NCBI RefSeq assembly: GCF_001601575.1
Contig: NZ_LOHZ01000030.1
Coordinates: 44,547-108,546, forward strand
Direction: 5' to 3'
Origin: Thermovenabulum gondwanense
Lineage (GTDB): Bacteria; Bacillota; Thermosediminibacteria; Thermosediminibacterales; Thermosediminibacteraceae
DNA length: 64,000 nucleotides
Below, piece after piece: positions 16,499 to 26,440 of this stretch. Numbering within the stretch: the first letter of the stretch is position 1; every line of letters begins with the position of its first letter. The notes beneath the pieces are model-generated. The model was not told the origin of the DNA, made no database searches, and was given only the letters and a program-made list of their open reading frames with translations. A program made the translations under genes and the position numbers.

Positions 16499-19027
16499 TT
16501 AGAATTTAAAGATTACTAAAGCCCGGTTGTTATCCCTTATAAAATATATCCTGTCGCTTACATTCAACCCGTAAGGGTCAAGGATTTCTCCTTCTTTTAT
16601 CACCAGCGCCCCGCTGAGGTTTATATCCAGTGATGCGGAATCGTAATTCCATTTGCCGTTAAAGGGGCTAAAATCCTGCATCCTTTCAACTGTCGCCGCC
16701 TCTGGTGGCATTGCAATGGACGAAATCCTGCCAAGGCTTATTATATCTTCCTTTTCACCATCCACAAGTACGATTCCCAGGACCGAGTCCCTTTTCTTCA
16801 CCAAATAAGCCTCTTTGTAATAGTAGTTTTTGTAAAACCTGTCCTTTATAAAATCCTCTCTGGTAAGGACCTTTGCCTTTGAGGAAGTAAAGTCTACAAA
16901 GTAAAGCGAATCCTTTAAGTTGTGGTAATTTATAGCGGAATCCTTGCTGTTCCAATCGTTTTTGTAAAGCTCCCTCTGGTATTTTATGCCCACGCTGTCC
17001 TCCCGGATTTCATAAATTTTACCCTTAATAATGCTAATATCCGGAGGATAATAGACGGGCTGGTAAATAATAGGGATTCTTATAGAATTACCTTCCTTAT
17101 TAAACACAGCAAAAGCTTCTTTTTGTTCTTCCAGCACCTCGGGTAAAATTAGTGTATCGTTATAGGATGCAATGGTGGAATCATCGAAGGTGCCCTGGGA
17201 GCCGGTAAAGTTAATGATGTTTAATGACCATACGGGTTTAAAAAATCCGTTTTCTAAATATTCGTCTCCGTTTTTTACTATCACCTTCAGGGCTTTATAG
17301 TTTTTTTCTTCCCCCGAACAGGCCACATAGGCTTCTTTCCCCTGAAGTTTTAAAACATCATTGACGGGAATTCTCTCTCCGGAAAGGTAGGCTTTTGTAT
17401 CCCCATCTATATTTATTTTGAAAAGCCTTCCTTTATCGTAGAACCTCCCCATAAAAAATTCCTTTACATTGGAAAGCAAAAGGGCCCCGCTAAAATCGGA
17501 TTTTTCTATTTTGCCTTTTAAAATTGCGTTTACCCTCCCGCCGGGAAGAAGGCTTACCTGCAGGGCTTTTTTTGTCTGCCCTGAAGAAATAACCCTGGCT
17601 TCCAATTCGTCCCCCGGGCTTATATTTTCATAATCCACCTTGTTTCCGGCTTTCAGCACTTCGGTATCGGGGTATACGTAAAATTCCTCGTAAACCCGGC
17701 TCTCTCCGTCAAAATTTACCAGAGTGACCTTTACGGCATCCTTTTCAGCGCTTGCCGTCAGCACCATCCCTTTTACGGTCACTTCCCCGGGAGCCCGATA
17801 ATCTTCACCTTTCAGGTATACCGCAAAAACCCTGTCCCCAAATACCCGGACCGTAGCCTCAACCCCGGATTGTATTTCCTTTTCACTCACCCTTTCCTGG
17901 CCCATGTAGACCTCGGCTCCGCTGACCAGGTAATAATCCTTAATATTTTTGTCCTCTGTCTTTAACACCATCAGCCTTTTTGTTTGATCGTATTTTTCTA
18001 TGGTTCCGGAAATAGCCTTTTCTCCATTGCCGAGAACCTGAACGAGTAAAACGGAATCATTTTTTATAAACAATTTGACCTGGTCGCCCGCATTAAGGGA
18101 ATCCGAAAGATAAAGATTTTTCCCTTTTAATACCGGAAAATCCAGGCTTCCCTTTACCCTTTCTATTTTTATATTTTCGCCGGTATAAAGCCTTATTTGT
18201 ATATAGGCGGAATCCCTGCCCGTTACCTTCCCCTCTTTTACCGTGTAAGGTGATGAATCTTTTTCCAAAAACCTGTCCAAAAAGGCGGCAAATTCCGCCC
18301 TCGTAATGGACTTTTTAGGGTAAAGCTTCCCTGCAGAACCGTAAATATAGCCCTTTTCAAAGAGAGAGGCTATATAACCCGCCTTTTTATAATCTATTTC
18401 GCCGGCATCCTGGAATACCGAAAGGTTTAGGCCGTAGTTTTCCTCTGCCTGTAAGTTCAGGGCTTTCGCGGTAAAATAAAATATCTCTTCCCGGGAAGCG
18501 GGCAGGGTAAAATCCATTGAATTTATTTCCTCATCGGAAATTATCCCCATATTTTTTGCCTTCATGATATCCTCTTTTGCCCATTCGGAGGCTTTAACCT
18601 GAGCTGTAGCTGTCGAGCCGGGCAAGTTGTTTGCCCCATAATTTTTCGCTTTTTCATAAAAAAGCCTTACCAATACCGAGAGGGCTTCCTCCCTCTTTAA
18701 ATTCCTCCCGGGATAAAACCTTTTCCCATATCCCGTCATGAGTAAGAGGGAGTAAACTCTTTTTATTGAGGACTCTGCCCAGTGATTTTTTGTATCCTGA
18801 AAATCGGGAGTTTTTTGAAAAACTCCGGCATAAGGCACCCCTTTGTAGTCGCCTTCCCCGGCAGATGCCGCAGGAAAAGGAAGAAGAGGATTGATGATTA
18901 TGCTTAAAGCCAGAATTAATATCAAAAGAGCGTTACATTTATTTAATCTCCCGGAAAAAAAGACTTTCTTTTTATAAAAACGCATATTACACCAATTTTT
19001 ATTCCTACTATTTTCGTAATAATGCAT
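16499..19027 (-). CDS. Large SLH-anchored surface protein
   Basis: This is an 842-residue exported protein. The signal peptide is long (hydrophobic core about 34-52, then PAASAGEG). Three SLH repeats sit at the N-terminus (about 75-255: NHWAESSIKRVYSLLLMTG, SEWAKEDIMKAKNMGII and AGYIASLFEKGYIYG). About 580 residues follow as a series of small beta domains of OB-like size (repeated GKIE/GTIEKYDQ openings) with no recognised catalytic motif. The chosen ATG at 19025-19027 has GGAGAGGG four bases upstream; an in-frame ATG 13 codons earlier lacks one. It lies 45 nt after the giant IPT protein, whose C-terminus has no SLH anchor of its own. Confidence 0.87.
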   Translation of the reverse strand: MHYYENSRNKNWCNMRFYKKKVFFSGRLNKCNALLILILALSIIINPLLPFPAASAGEGDYKGVPYAGVFQKTPDFQDTKNHWAESSIKRVYSLLLMTGYGKRFYPGRNLKREEALSVLVRLFYEKAKNYGANNLPGSTATAQVKASEWAKEDIMKAKNMGIISDEEINSMDFTLPASREEIFYFTAKALNLQAEENYGLNLSVFQDAGEIDYKKAGYIASLFEKGYIYGSAGKLYPKKSITRAEFAAFLDRFLEKDSSPYTVKEGKVTGRDSAYIQIRLYTGENIKIERVKGSLDFPVLKGKNLYLSDSLNAGDQVKLFIKNDSVLLVQVLGNGEKAISGTIEKYDQTKRLMVLKTEDKNIKDYYLVSGAEVYMGQERVSEKEIQSGVEATVRVFGDRVFAVYLKGEDYRAPGEVTVKGMVLTASAEKDAVKVTLVNFDGESRVYEEFYVYPDTEVLKAGNKVDYENISPGDELEARVISSGQTKKALQVSLLPGGRVNAILKGKIEKSDFSGALLLSNVKEFFMGRFYDKGRLFKINIDGDTKAYLSGERIPVNDVLKLQGKEAYVACSGEEKNYKALKVIVKNGDEYLENGFFKPVWSLNIINFTGSQGTFDDSTIASYNDTLILPEVLEEQKEAFAVFNKEGNSIRIPIIYQPVYYPPDISIIKGKIYEIREDSVGIKYQRELYKNDWNSKDSAINYHNLKDSLYFVDFTSSKAKVLTREDFIKDRFYKNYYYKEAYLVKKRDSVLGIVLVDGEKEDIISLGRISSIAMPPEAATVERMQDFSPFNGKWNYDSASLDINLSGALVIKEGEILDPYGLNVSDRIYFIRDNNRALVIFKF

Positions 19028-19072
19028 CTTACCCTCTCCTTCCCTCTTGAGGCCCTCCCATGCCACCTGAAT

Positions 19073-22000
19073 TTACCTTCCTATAACCCCGTAATAACCC
19101 GGGGCGGTTATTATTCCCCCCGAAGTGAAGTAATACCCGGCCGCTTCGGAAACCTTAGCCCAGGAGCGTTTTTTATCATCGTATTTTTTCAAATCCGCGC
19201 TCTTTAGCCCTTTCTGATAAAAGGTGTTAAAATCGTAATCGATGTAAAGGTTTGCTTTCACATAATCTGGCTTCGTGTAGTATTTAGAAACCTTGTAATC
19301 AAAGTCCACATAAACCGCATCCGAAAGAACCACATCCCCTTTGGAAAGGCCCTTTAACAGCTCATCCTTTTCTTTGCCTTCTGCCCTTTTAACTTTTATT
19401 ATCAGGCTCGTGTCCTCTTTTTCTTTTTCGCTCAAAGAAGCAATTTTATAAGAGTAAAGGGAGTCGGAATTTAAATTTATAACCACTTCATCGAAGACAA
19501 GGGTTACAGAGCTTGCCTTAGAGAGGATTCCAAGGGGCAGATAAGCGGTGTAATTTTTGTAGTTTAAAGCCTTGCTGGATTTCACCGTAACTTTGTAACC
19601 CTTATCCTTCAAAATCCCTTCGCTTTTTATATAAACGGTCACCTGGGATTTGCTCTTATCCTCGGAATAATCGTAAGGGAGCTCCAAAAGGTTTTCCAGT
19701 TCTCCCTTTTTTGTATAGGCGTAATCGGCATAGGAGAAGTCAGATATGCCGAGCTCATTCACCGCCCTTACCTTGAAGTAATATTTTGTGTCCGGTATAA
19801 GCCCCGTCACGAAAAATACCGTGTCCGCCGTTTTGCCGATGTATTTGTAATTGGAACTGCTGCCTTCCGCTCCGTAAATTTCATAATAGTTGGCATTAAG
19901 CGAAGGTTCCCAGGAAAGTTTAATTGTAGTTTTATCAAAACCCGAGGCCCAGAGGTTCGCAGGGGCTTCCGGCTTTGTCCTGGGGGGTTTATAGTAAAAC
20001 CCGTCTTTTAAGGTAGCCTCCGCACCGTCCGGGTTAATTACCTTTACCTCTTTATAACCGGCCGTGTGGGGCGGTGTCTTAGCCGTGATTTTCGTATCTC
20101 CCAGCACATTTACGTTTTGAGCGGTTTTTCCTCCTATGAGCACCACAAGTCCCTGCTTAAAGTTTTTTCCGGTGATTGTAATTTCGGTTCCGCCTTCTAC
20201 CGGACCTTCGGAAGGCTCAATTTTTTCGATTTTTGGGAAATCTACATAAGTAAAACCCTCTTCCAGAACGTCAATTCCCGTATCGGGGTTGATAACTATT
20301 ACATCCTTTACCCCCAGCTCTCCCGGCGGGAGAATTATCTTTACATGATTTGGCTCAACAAGGGTTACCTGAGCCTCGTTTTCGCCGATAAACACCTTTG
20401 CATTGCTCAAAAAGTTTTCACCGTAAATATTTACCTCAATGCCGCCGTAGGCAGGGCCTTTTGACGGGTCAATCCCGGTAATCCTCGGATATTTTTCGGG
20501 CACTTTATACTCAAAGCCGTCTTTTAGCGCTCCGGAAAGGCCATTGCCGTTTAATACCACCACATCCTTTTTACCCGGCGTATTGGGTGGGGTGTATCCT
20601 TTTATTGTGCTGTTGTCCACCGCCGTGGCGTTTTTGGCCAGTTCCCCTCCGAAGTAGACGCTCACGGGGTTTACAAAACCGCTGCCCTTTATGATAAAGG
20701 GAGTTCCCCCGGAAACCGCTCCTTCCGCGGGGTTAATAAATTCCAGTTTCACCTCGCCGGCAATATTTAAATATTCATATCCCTTGGAAAGGATGGCAAG
20801 GCCTCCATCGGGATTAAGCACCCTTACGTCCGCCTTACCAATTTCCCCCGAAGGAACTTCTGCGGTAATTTTTGTACCCGCTGTAAACCCCTCATCGGTG
20901 GAAAGCCTGCCCGTATCGTCTTCAATTTTTTCCACCCTTGCCTCATTTTTCCCTATATACACCCGGGCATCCTTTCTGAAATCCTCTCCCTTAATGGTTA
21001 TTAAAGTCCCTCCGGTTTTCGGCCCTTTAGCCGGGTTTACTTCAAGTATTCTGGGCTTTGATTCGGGGACCACAAAATAAAATTCCTCTCCGTAAAGGGC
21101 AAGCCCCCCATCCGGGTTTACGAGTATCACCTCAACGGGATATTTACCCTCTTCAAGCCGATCCGCCGTGCCCGTTTTATAGGCGGGTGTGACACAGGTG
21201 GCAAGCTCTCCCGTTTCATCCACCGCCACCTCCTTAGCCTCCACACCCCCGAAGTATATTTTCGCACCCAAAACAAAGTTTTTCCCGTAAACCTTAACAA
21301 GGGCGCCTCCAAAAATTGTACTCTGAACGGGGGTTACGCCGGTAATTACCGGCAATGTAGCGGGCGGTACGTATTCAAACCCGTCCTTTAATGTAAACGT
21401 CCCGCCGTCCTGGTTTACAACGGTTACAGCCTTTTTGCCGTAGGTATCGGCTACAGGTGTTTTTATCCTGAGCTCAGTGGGACTTATCAGGTTTACTTTG
21501 TCATTTGGAATTTCCTTGCCGTCTATCAGGACTATTATACCTTCTCTGAAGTCACTTCCGTAAATTGTAACCGGAGTGCCTCCTTCAGAGCTTCCCTTAT
21601 TGGGGACTACCGAAGTTATCTTGGGTGAACTTCGAGGCACGGTATAGGTAAAGCCCTTTTCCTTTTTTGCAAAACCGCCGTCGCTTAGATTTATCACCTG
21701 CACGTCCACCGGACCTTCCTTGCCCGGAGGTGTTTTAGCGATAAGGGTGGTGGAATTTTTATATGTCACCGAAGGCGAGAAGGTGTCGCCGAAGACTACC
21801 GCAGCGTCCTTTGCAAAGTCCTTTCCCGTAATCGTGATATCGGTGCCGCCGTCCACCGGGCCTTTATTGGGAGTAATATAGTAAATCTCGGGCTTTGTAT
21901 AGGTATCCCTGTAAAGGTATGCCCCTTCTTTTCTGGCTTTGCCTGCATCGCCCCGGGCATCCGGGTTGACTATTTCCAGGTCGACAAAACCTTTGTAGCC

Positions 22001-25000
22001 CCCCGGTGAAGGCGGGGTAAAGGCTTTAATCACGGTTTCATTTAGCACCTGAACGTTTTGAAGTTCTATGTAATTTTGCCCCTGGTAGACAAAGCTCCCC
22101 GTGAAGTTTGCCGTCAGGCCCGGAATAAAGTTTTTGCCTTTTATTTCGATGTACATTCCTCCCTCAACCGGGCCTTTCTGAGGTGTGACGGATTCTATTA
22201 CCGGTGTGCTTATATATTGAAAACAGTTAGTTAGGGTATAAGTCCCTCCGTCGCTGTTCACCACGGTTATGCTTTTAAAACCCGGCGTTCCGGGAGGTGT
22301 TATAACCTCTATTTCGGTGGTGCTCTTCACATTTATTTGCTGTGCCTGAGTTTCCCCGATGAAAACCTTTGTGCCGGGGCCTGCCATAAAGTCCTGACCG
22401 GTAATGGTAATTTTGTCCCCGCCGGTGGATTTCCCAAAATCGGGGGTTATCCCCGTTATTACGGGTTTTGTCTGTTCCACAAAATAGAGGAAGGCCTTTG
22501 GAAGGGTTGCGCTTCCAAAACCGTTGTAGACCACCACATCTTTTTGCCCGGGCGTATTGGCGGGCACCACAAGGGAAATCCTGGTTGGGCTTTCAACTAC
22601 TACGTTCAGCGCCGCCTCTCCCCCAATGGCAACCTGGGTGCCTTCTATGAAGTTGGCACCGAACACCACCGCACTAATTCCCCCGAGCACGCTGGCGGTA
22701 TTGGGCGTAATGCCCGTAACGATTATGTTGTTCCCCTTGTAAATAAATCCTCCGTAGGCAACAGCCTCGCCCCCGTCGGGGTTTACCACCTTTACATCAA
22801 CGGCCCCCACCTGGGTGCTCGAAGGGGTTATAGCCTGAACAAGGTTTGAGCTTACGACCTCCACTATATTTGCCTTATTTTTCCCGAAATACACCTCCAG
22901 CCGCTTACCGCCCGAATCGGCTATGAACTCTTCCCCGTATATTCTTACGATAGTTCCTCCGCCCGCAGGGCCTACCGCCGCTTCTTCCTGCCCGGTCCTC
23001 TGGTTGTATGCTGATACTTTGGTAATCTTAGGCTGGCTTTTCGGGAGTTCATAGGTAAATCCACCCTTTAAAACCGCGGAGCTTTCTATTTCCAATTCCT
23101 CTTCGGGATTTTTGGATTCATCCACCTTGACTACCTTAACTATAACGTCCTGAGCTCCCAGGGAGCCACCCGGAGTTTGCGCGGTAACGGTGATAAGGTC
23201 ATCCTTTACGTCTACGCTGTATGCTTCATTGCCGCCTATGGTGAGTTTAGTCTTTCGGTATATTGTGCCTCCTACCAATTCCCTTTTTACAAAATTTGCA
23301 CCTTTTACGGTTACCGAGGTACCTCCCAGCACCGAGCCCTTATTGGGTGTAATGCTCGTTATGGATAACGCTTTCTCGGGAATTTTATAAGTAAAGGGTT
23401 TTGCTGATACGGCGTATTTTCCGTCGGGGTTTACCACCTTTACCTCCTTTTCCCCTGCTGTACCGGAAGGCGTCAAAGCCTTCAAAGTGGTTTTGTAGAT
23501 TACGCCCTGTTCTGAAATTTCCTCCGTTATTTCAATTGAGGTGACCTGGGCTTCCCTTCCGTCGATGTAAAGCTTTGCACCGCTTCTTATGTCATAGCCC
23601 ACAACAGTTACTTCGGTGCCTCCCGTGGTGGGACCCGATAAGGGGCTGATGCTTTCTACCTTTGGATTGCTTGGGGGAAGCACATAGGTGAAACCATCTT
23701 TTTTAATATCAATTCCGTAATCGGTAAGGTTTATCACCGTGACATTTTTTGCGCCTTCCTGATTCCTTGGGGTTTTCACCACTATCTTAGTTGATGAAGC
23801 ACTTTGAATCTGTGCTTCTGCCCCTCCGAAGAATACCTTAATATCCTCAGCCTTACCCGCAAAGTTGGTGCCTGAAATCTCTACTATGTCTCCTCCTTCC
23901 GTGGTACCCGTTGAAGGTGTGATGCCGGTTATTGTAGGAGATATAACGTATTTGAAGGGCACAGTCACCTTTGAACCGTCAGGATTTTGTACAACAACGT
24001 CTTTTACCCCTACATCTCCAAGAGGGGTTTCAAAGGTTATTATGTGCCTTGCAGGCGATTCTTTGGTTACCTTTATATTTAAAGCCGCTTTTCCTCCTAC
24101 GGTAACCGTAGCATTGTTTGAAAAGTCCTTTCCTTCTATCCTTATATTGTTGCCTCCTTTTGTGGTCCCAACATTAACCTTTATATTCATAAGGGACTCA
24201 ATATTCGCGTTAACAGGTGCATATACGTACTGCCCCACATCCTTATCGTAGACAAGAGATGTAACCTCAGGATTGCTCTTTGCATATTCAAACTTTTGCG
24301 AGGAAACCGCCGTGCCCTGATCGGGGTTTACCACCTTTACATCCACAAGCCCCGGTGACGGACTTTCGGGAATAGTTGCTTTAATGCTCTTTTTATCAGT
24401 TGAAACAACAACGTTTTTTGCCTCATAGCCTCCGAAGTAAACCTTTGCTCCATCCATGAAGTTGTCGCCGTAAATAGTAACATCTTCCTGCTTTGTGGTT
24501 GTAGAAGATGTGGGAAGAAAACTCGTTATTGCAGGCTTACTCCTCGTATATGTAAAAGAGGAAGTAGCAGTACCTCCATCCTTATTTACCACCTTCAATG
24601 TAACCGTGCCCTCAACGCTGCTCGGAGGTGTCAATGCCGCTATGTAATCCCCTTCTGCTGTTTTCGTTAAACGAACTTCCAAAGCGGGCTTTGTCCCAAA
24701 ATACACCTTTACCTCATCGGGATAACCGTCATCCCCAAATTTAGTTCCTTTTATATATACCCACTGGTTTCCGAGCACGCTGCCCTCAGCCGCTCCGGAA
24801 AAATCCATGCTGTTCGATACTTTTTCAATAACCGGGGTGGTCCTGGTATATTCAAAAGCATTATCCTTTGTATAACTTCCGCCGTCAGTATTTGTAACCG
24901 TAACCGACACAAGTCCAGAAACGGTGCTTTCAGGCAGTGTAGCTGTAATTAATGTAGAGCTTTGTACCACCACATTTTTTGCCGCTATTGCACCAAATTT

Positions 25001-26053
25001 TACAGAAGCACCGCTCATAAATCCCGAACCCGTTATGCTTACCGCAATGCCTCCAAGCACACTGCCGCTTGTTGGATTTACGGCATCTATTTTAGGGTTT
25101 GAAATATAAGTAAAACCGTTTTCTTTTATGGCACTTACACCGTCAACGGTTACGATTACATGCTGAGCCCCCAGGCTTGATAAAGGTGGGGTCTTTGCAA
25201 CTATTGTGGTTTCGTTTATTACCTGAACATCTGTTGCCGCTACACCCCCGATCGTGACGGTAGTAATTGGATTGGTAGTACCCGGATAATACCCCGATAC
25301 GAAATTTGTACCCTTTATGGTAATTTCCGTCGCGGTATTAATGGGCCCCTTTGTAGGGCTAATGCTGGTTATCGTGGGGGTGCTTTTCTGGTAGTAAAAC
25401 TTTTTGCTGTCTTCCGCCGGGTTATAGACAGCGGTTCCTCCATCAGGATTTTCCACACGGATATCCTTGTAACCGATAAACATGGCGGGAACGATAGCTT
25501 TGATAACGGTAGAGCTGACATAGGTAATTTTGCTTGCCACATAGCCACCTATTTGAACAATTAGCTTTCTTTGGGAATCTATATCCTTCATGAATTCCTT
25601 TCCGGTAATGGTGATCTCCGTACCGGCCGTTCCGGTCAGGGGTGTAACGGAATCTATCTGGGGTTTACTCTGCAGGTATGTAAATCCACCTCCACCGGAC
25701 GGGTCGGATATAGCCACCTCGGTGTCGGAATTTTTGACCGTGACGCTGACGCTCCCCAGCTGGGGATAGGAGGGGGTTTCTACGGTGATAAGTGTCCCCT
25801 CCGAATTCACCGAAATAACCTTGGCCTCTATGCTTCCAAAGAGCACCTTTATCTTATTAGCAGGAGCAAAATTCTGCCCCTGAATGGTAACAGTCTCCCC
25901 TCCCGCAGCGCTTCCGCTGCTGGGAGTGATTGCCTGTATGACCGGCACATCCGCAAAAGCAGCTTTATAAGGAAAAAAGGTTATAAAAAGCGATATGAGC
26001 ATTATCAGGGATAAAATTTTATGCAAAGTCTTTATTTTATTTATTTTCGACAC
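19073..26053 (-). CDS. Giant secreted protein of about 21 tandem IPT/TIG repeats with FN3 domain
   Basis: This is a 2,326-residue exported protein. After a signal peptide (1-35, ending AAFA) come about 21 immunoglobulin-like IPT/TIG repeats of 80-105 residues, each starting with a variant of P-x-I-x-x-ITP-x-x-G-x-x-x-GG-x-x-V-x-I-x-G-x-x-F and closing with VxVxNPDGG. Repeats 5, 7 and 11 carry insertions in the opening strand. A fibronectin type III domain follows at about 2000-2090 (PEAPANLWASGFD... KVRAVNELG). A C-terminal beta domain ends in WAKVSEAAGYYFTSGGIITAPGYYGV, of the kind that often precedes anchoring modules. No SLH, LPXTG or catalytic motif was seen. It probably forms a long rod on the cell surface, for adhesion or polymer binding. 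The start is GTG with GGAGGAGG upstream. Confidence 0.9.
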   Translation of the reverse strand: MSKINKIKTLHKILSLIMLISLFITFFPYKAAFADVPVIQAITPSSGSAAGGETVTIQGQNFAPANKIKVLFGSIEAKVISVNSEGTLITVETPSYPQLGSVSVTVKNSDTEVAISDPSGGGGFTYLQSKPQIDSVTPLTGTAGTEITITGKEFMKDIDSQRKLIVQIGGYVASKITYVSSTVIKAIVPAMFIGYKDIRVENPDGGTAVYNPAEDSKKFYYQKSTPTITSISPTKGPINTATEITIKGTNFVSGYYPGTTNPITTVTIGGVAATDVQVINETTIVAKTPPLSSLGAQHVIVTVDGVSAIKENGFTYISNPKIDAVNPTSGSVLGGIAVSITGSGFMSGASVKFGAIAAKNVVVQSSTLITATLPESTVSGLVSVTVTNTDGGSYTKDNAFEYTRTTPVIEKVSNSMDFSGAAEGSVLGNQWVYIKGTKFGDDGYPDEVKVYFGTKPALEVRLTKTAEGDYIAALTPPSSVEGTVTLKVVNKDGGTATSSFTYTRSKPAITSFLPTSSTTTKQEDVTIYGDNFMDGAKVYFGGYEAKNVVVSTDKKSIKATIPESPSPGLVDVKVVNPDQGTAVSSQKFEYAKSNPEVTSLVYDKDVGQYVYAPVNANIESLMNIKVNVGTTKGGNNIRIEGKDFSNNATVTVGGKAALNIKVTKESPARHIITFETPLGDVGVKDVVVQNPDGSKVTVPFKYVISPTITGITPSTGTTEGGDIVEISGTNFAGKAEDIKVFFGGAEAQIQSASSTKIVVKTPRNQEGAKNVTVINLTDYGIDIKKDGFTYVLPPSNPKVESISPLSGPTTGGTEVTVVGYDIRSGAKLYIDGREAQVTSIEITEEISEQGVIYKTTLKALTPSGTAGEKEVKVVNPDGKYAVSAKPFTYKIPEKALSITSITPNKGSVLGGTSVTVKGANFVKRELVGGTIYRKTKLTIGGNEAYSVDVKDDLITVTAQTPGGSLGAQDVIVKVVKVDESKNPEEELEIESSAVLKGGFTYELPKSQPKITKVSAYNQRTGQEEAAVGPAGGGTIVRIYGEEFIADSGGKRLEVYFGKNKANIVEVVSSNLVQAITPSSTQVGAVDVKVVNPDGGEAVAYGGFIYKGNNIIVTGITPNTASVLGGISAVVFGANFIEGTQVAIGGEAALNVVVESPTRISLVVPANTPGQKDVVVYNGFGSATLPKAFLYFVEQTKPVITGITPDFGKSTGGDKITITGQDFMAGPGTKVFIGETQAQQINVKSTTEIEVITPPGTPGFKSITVVNSDGGTYTLTNCFQYISTPVIESVTPQKGPVEGGMYIEIKGKNFIPGLTANFTGSFVYQGQNYIELQNVQVLNETVIKAFTPPSPGGYKGFVDLEIVNPDARGDAGKARKEGAYLYRDTYTKPEIYYITPNKGPVDGGTDITITGKDFAKDAAVVFGDTFSPSVTYKNSTTLIAKTPPGKEGPVDVQVINLSDGGFAKKEKGFTYTVPRSSPKITSVVPNKGSSEGGTPVTIYGSDFREGIIVLIDGKEIPNDKVNLISPTELRIKTPVADTYGKKAVTVVNQDGGTFTLKDGFEYVPPATLPVITGVTPVQSTIFGGALVKVYGKNFVLGAKIYFGGVEAKEVAVDETGELATCVTPAYKTGTADRLEEGKYPVEVILVNPDGGLALYGEEFYFVVPESKPRILEVNPAKGPKTGGTLITIKGEDFRKDARVYIGKNEARVEKIEDDTGRLSTDEGFTAGTKITAEVPSGEIGKADVRVLNPDGGLAILSKGYEYLNIAGEVKLEFINPAEGAVSGGTPFIIKGSGFVNPVSVYFGGELAKNATAVDNSTIKGYTPPNTPGKKDVVVLNGNGLSGALKDGFEYKVPEKYPRITGIDPSKGPAYGGIEVNIYGENFLSNAKVFIGENEAQVTLVEPNHVKIILPPGELGVKDVIVINPDTGIDVLEEGFTYVDFPKIEKIEPSEGPVEGGTEITITGKNFKQGLVVLIGGKTAQNVNVLGDTKITAKTPPHTAGYKEVKVINPDGAEATLKDGFYYKPPRTKPEAPANLWASGFDKTTIKLSWEPSLNANYYEIYGAEGSSSNYKYIGKTADTVFFVTGLIPDTKYYFKVRAVNELGISDFSYADYAYTKKGELENLLELPYDYSEDKSKSQVTVYIKSEGILKDKGYKVTVKSSKALNYKNYTAYLPLGILSKASSVTLVFDEVVINLNSDSLYSYKIASLSEKEKEDTSLIIKVKRAEGKEKDELLKGLSKGDVVLSDAVYVDFDYKVSKYYTKPDYVKANLYIDYDFNTFYQKGLKSADLKKYDDKKRSWAKVSEAAGYYFTSGGIITAPGYYGVIGR

Positions 26054-26167
26054 CCGAATTCCTCCTCCGGCAATTTTTTCTATGTAAAGGAATATTAATT
26101 GTCATTTATTACGAAAATTTTATTATCTAATTCGACAAAAAACCATTAAAATCCTTTTAAAAGAAAA

Positions 26168-26302
26168 TTATCCAGATTATCCACAAAGTTATCCACAGGT
26201 GTTGATAATTTGCTCTTCTTGTCCTTCAGATTTACTGCAGGTTAAGAAGGGTTTTCCCCATTGTGTATAATTTATCCACATGCTTTCCACAGTTGTTAAT
26301 AA
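26168..26302. promoter_or_regulatory. Cluster of DnaA boxes
   Basis: Three perfect TTATCCACA boxes lie on the plus strand at 26177-26185, 26189-26197 and 26272-26280. There is a near match TTATCCAGA at 26168-26176. In the opposite orientation are TTATACACA (26262-26270), TTATCAACA (26200-26208) and TTATTAACA (26294-26302). A T-rich stretch follows. Seven sites in 135 nt is far above chance. The cluster lies 115-250 nt upstream of the giant IPT gene, between it and the ilvD terminator. dnaA, dnaN and a strand-bias switch are absent, so it is more likely an ectopic DnaA-binding locus or a DnaA-responsive promoter than the replication origin. Confidence 0.8.
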
Positions 26303-26381
26303 ATACTTTTTTATTTTTTATCGACATATTTTTCTCCAAGTTAATCCCGGAAAAATCCGATTTTTTTAAAACTAAAAAATA

Positions 26382-26413
26382 AAAGCTGCGATTTTTAATA
26401 TTTTCGCAGCTTT
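26382..26413 (-). terminator. Intrinsic terminator of ilvD
   Basis: The hairpin AAAGCTGCGA...TCGCAGCTTT is followed by TATTTTTT on the minus strand, just past the ilvD stop codon. Confidence 0.8.
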
Positions 26414-26440
26414 AAAGGCTTTTTTTATTTTTTAATATTT

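Noticed and set aside
19073..26053. Plus-strand and internal open frames across the giant IPT gene
   Set aside because: They are shadows of one long minus-strand frame with coherent IPT repeats, signal peptide and FN3 domain.
19073..26053. The repeated blocks as a DNA repeat array or CRISPR
   Set aside because: Repeats are about 270-300 nt, diverged at the DNA level and in frame with protein domains; there are no short palindromic repeats with unique spacers.
26168..26400. The DnaA-box cluster and T-rich tract as the chromosomal origin
   Set aside because: dnaA, dnaN, rpmH or gyr genes are absent, and gene direction does not switch at this place. An ectopic DnaA-binding locus fits better.
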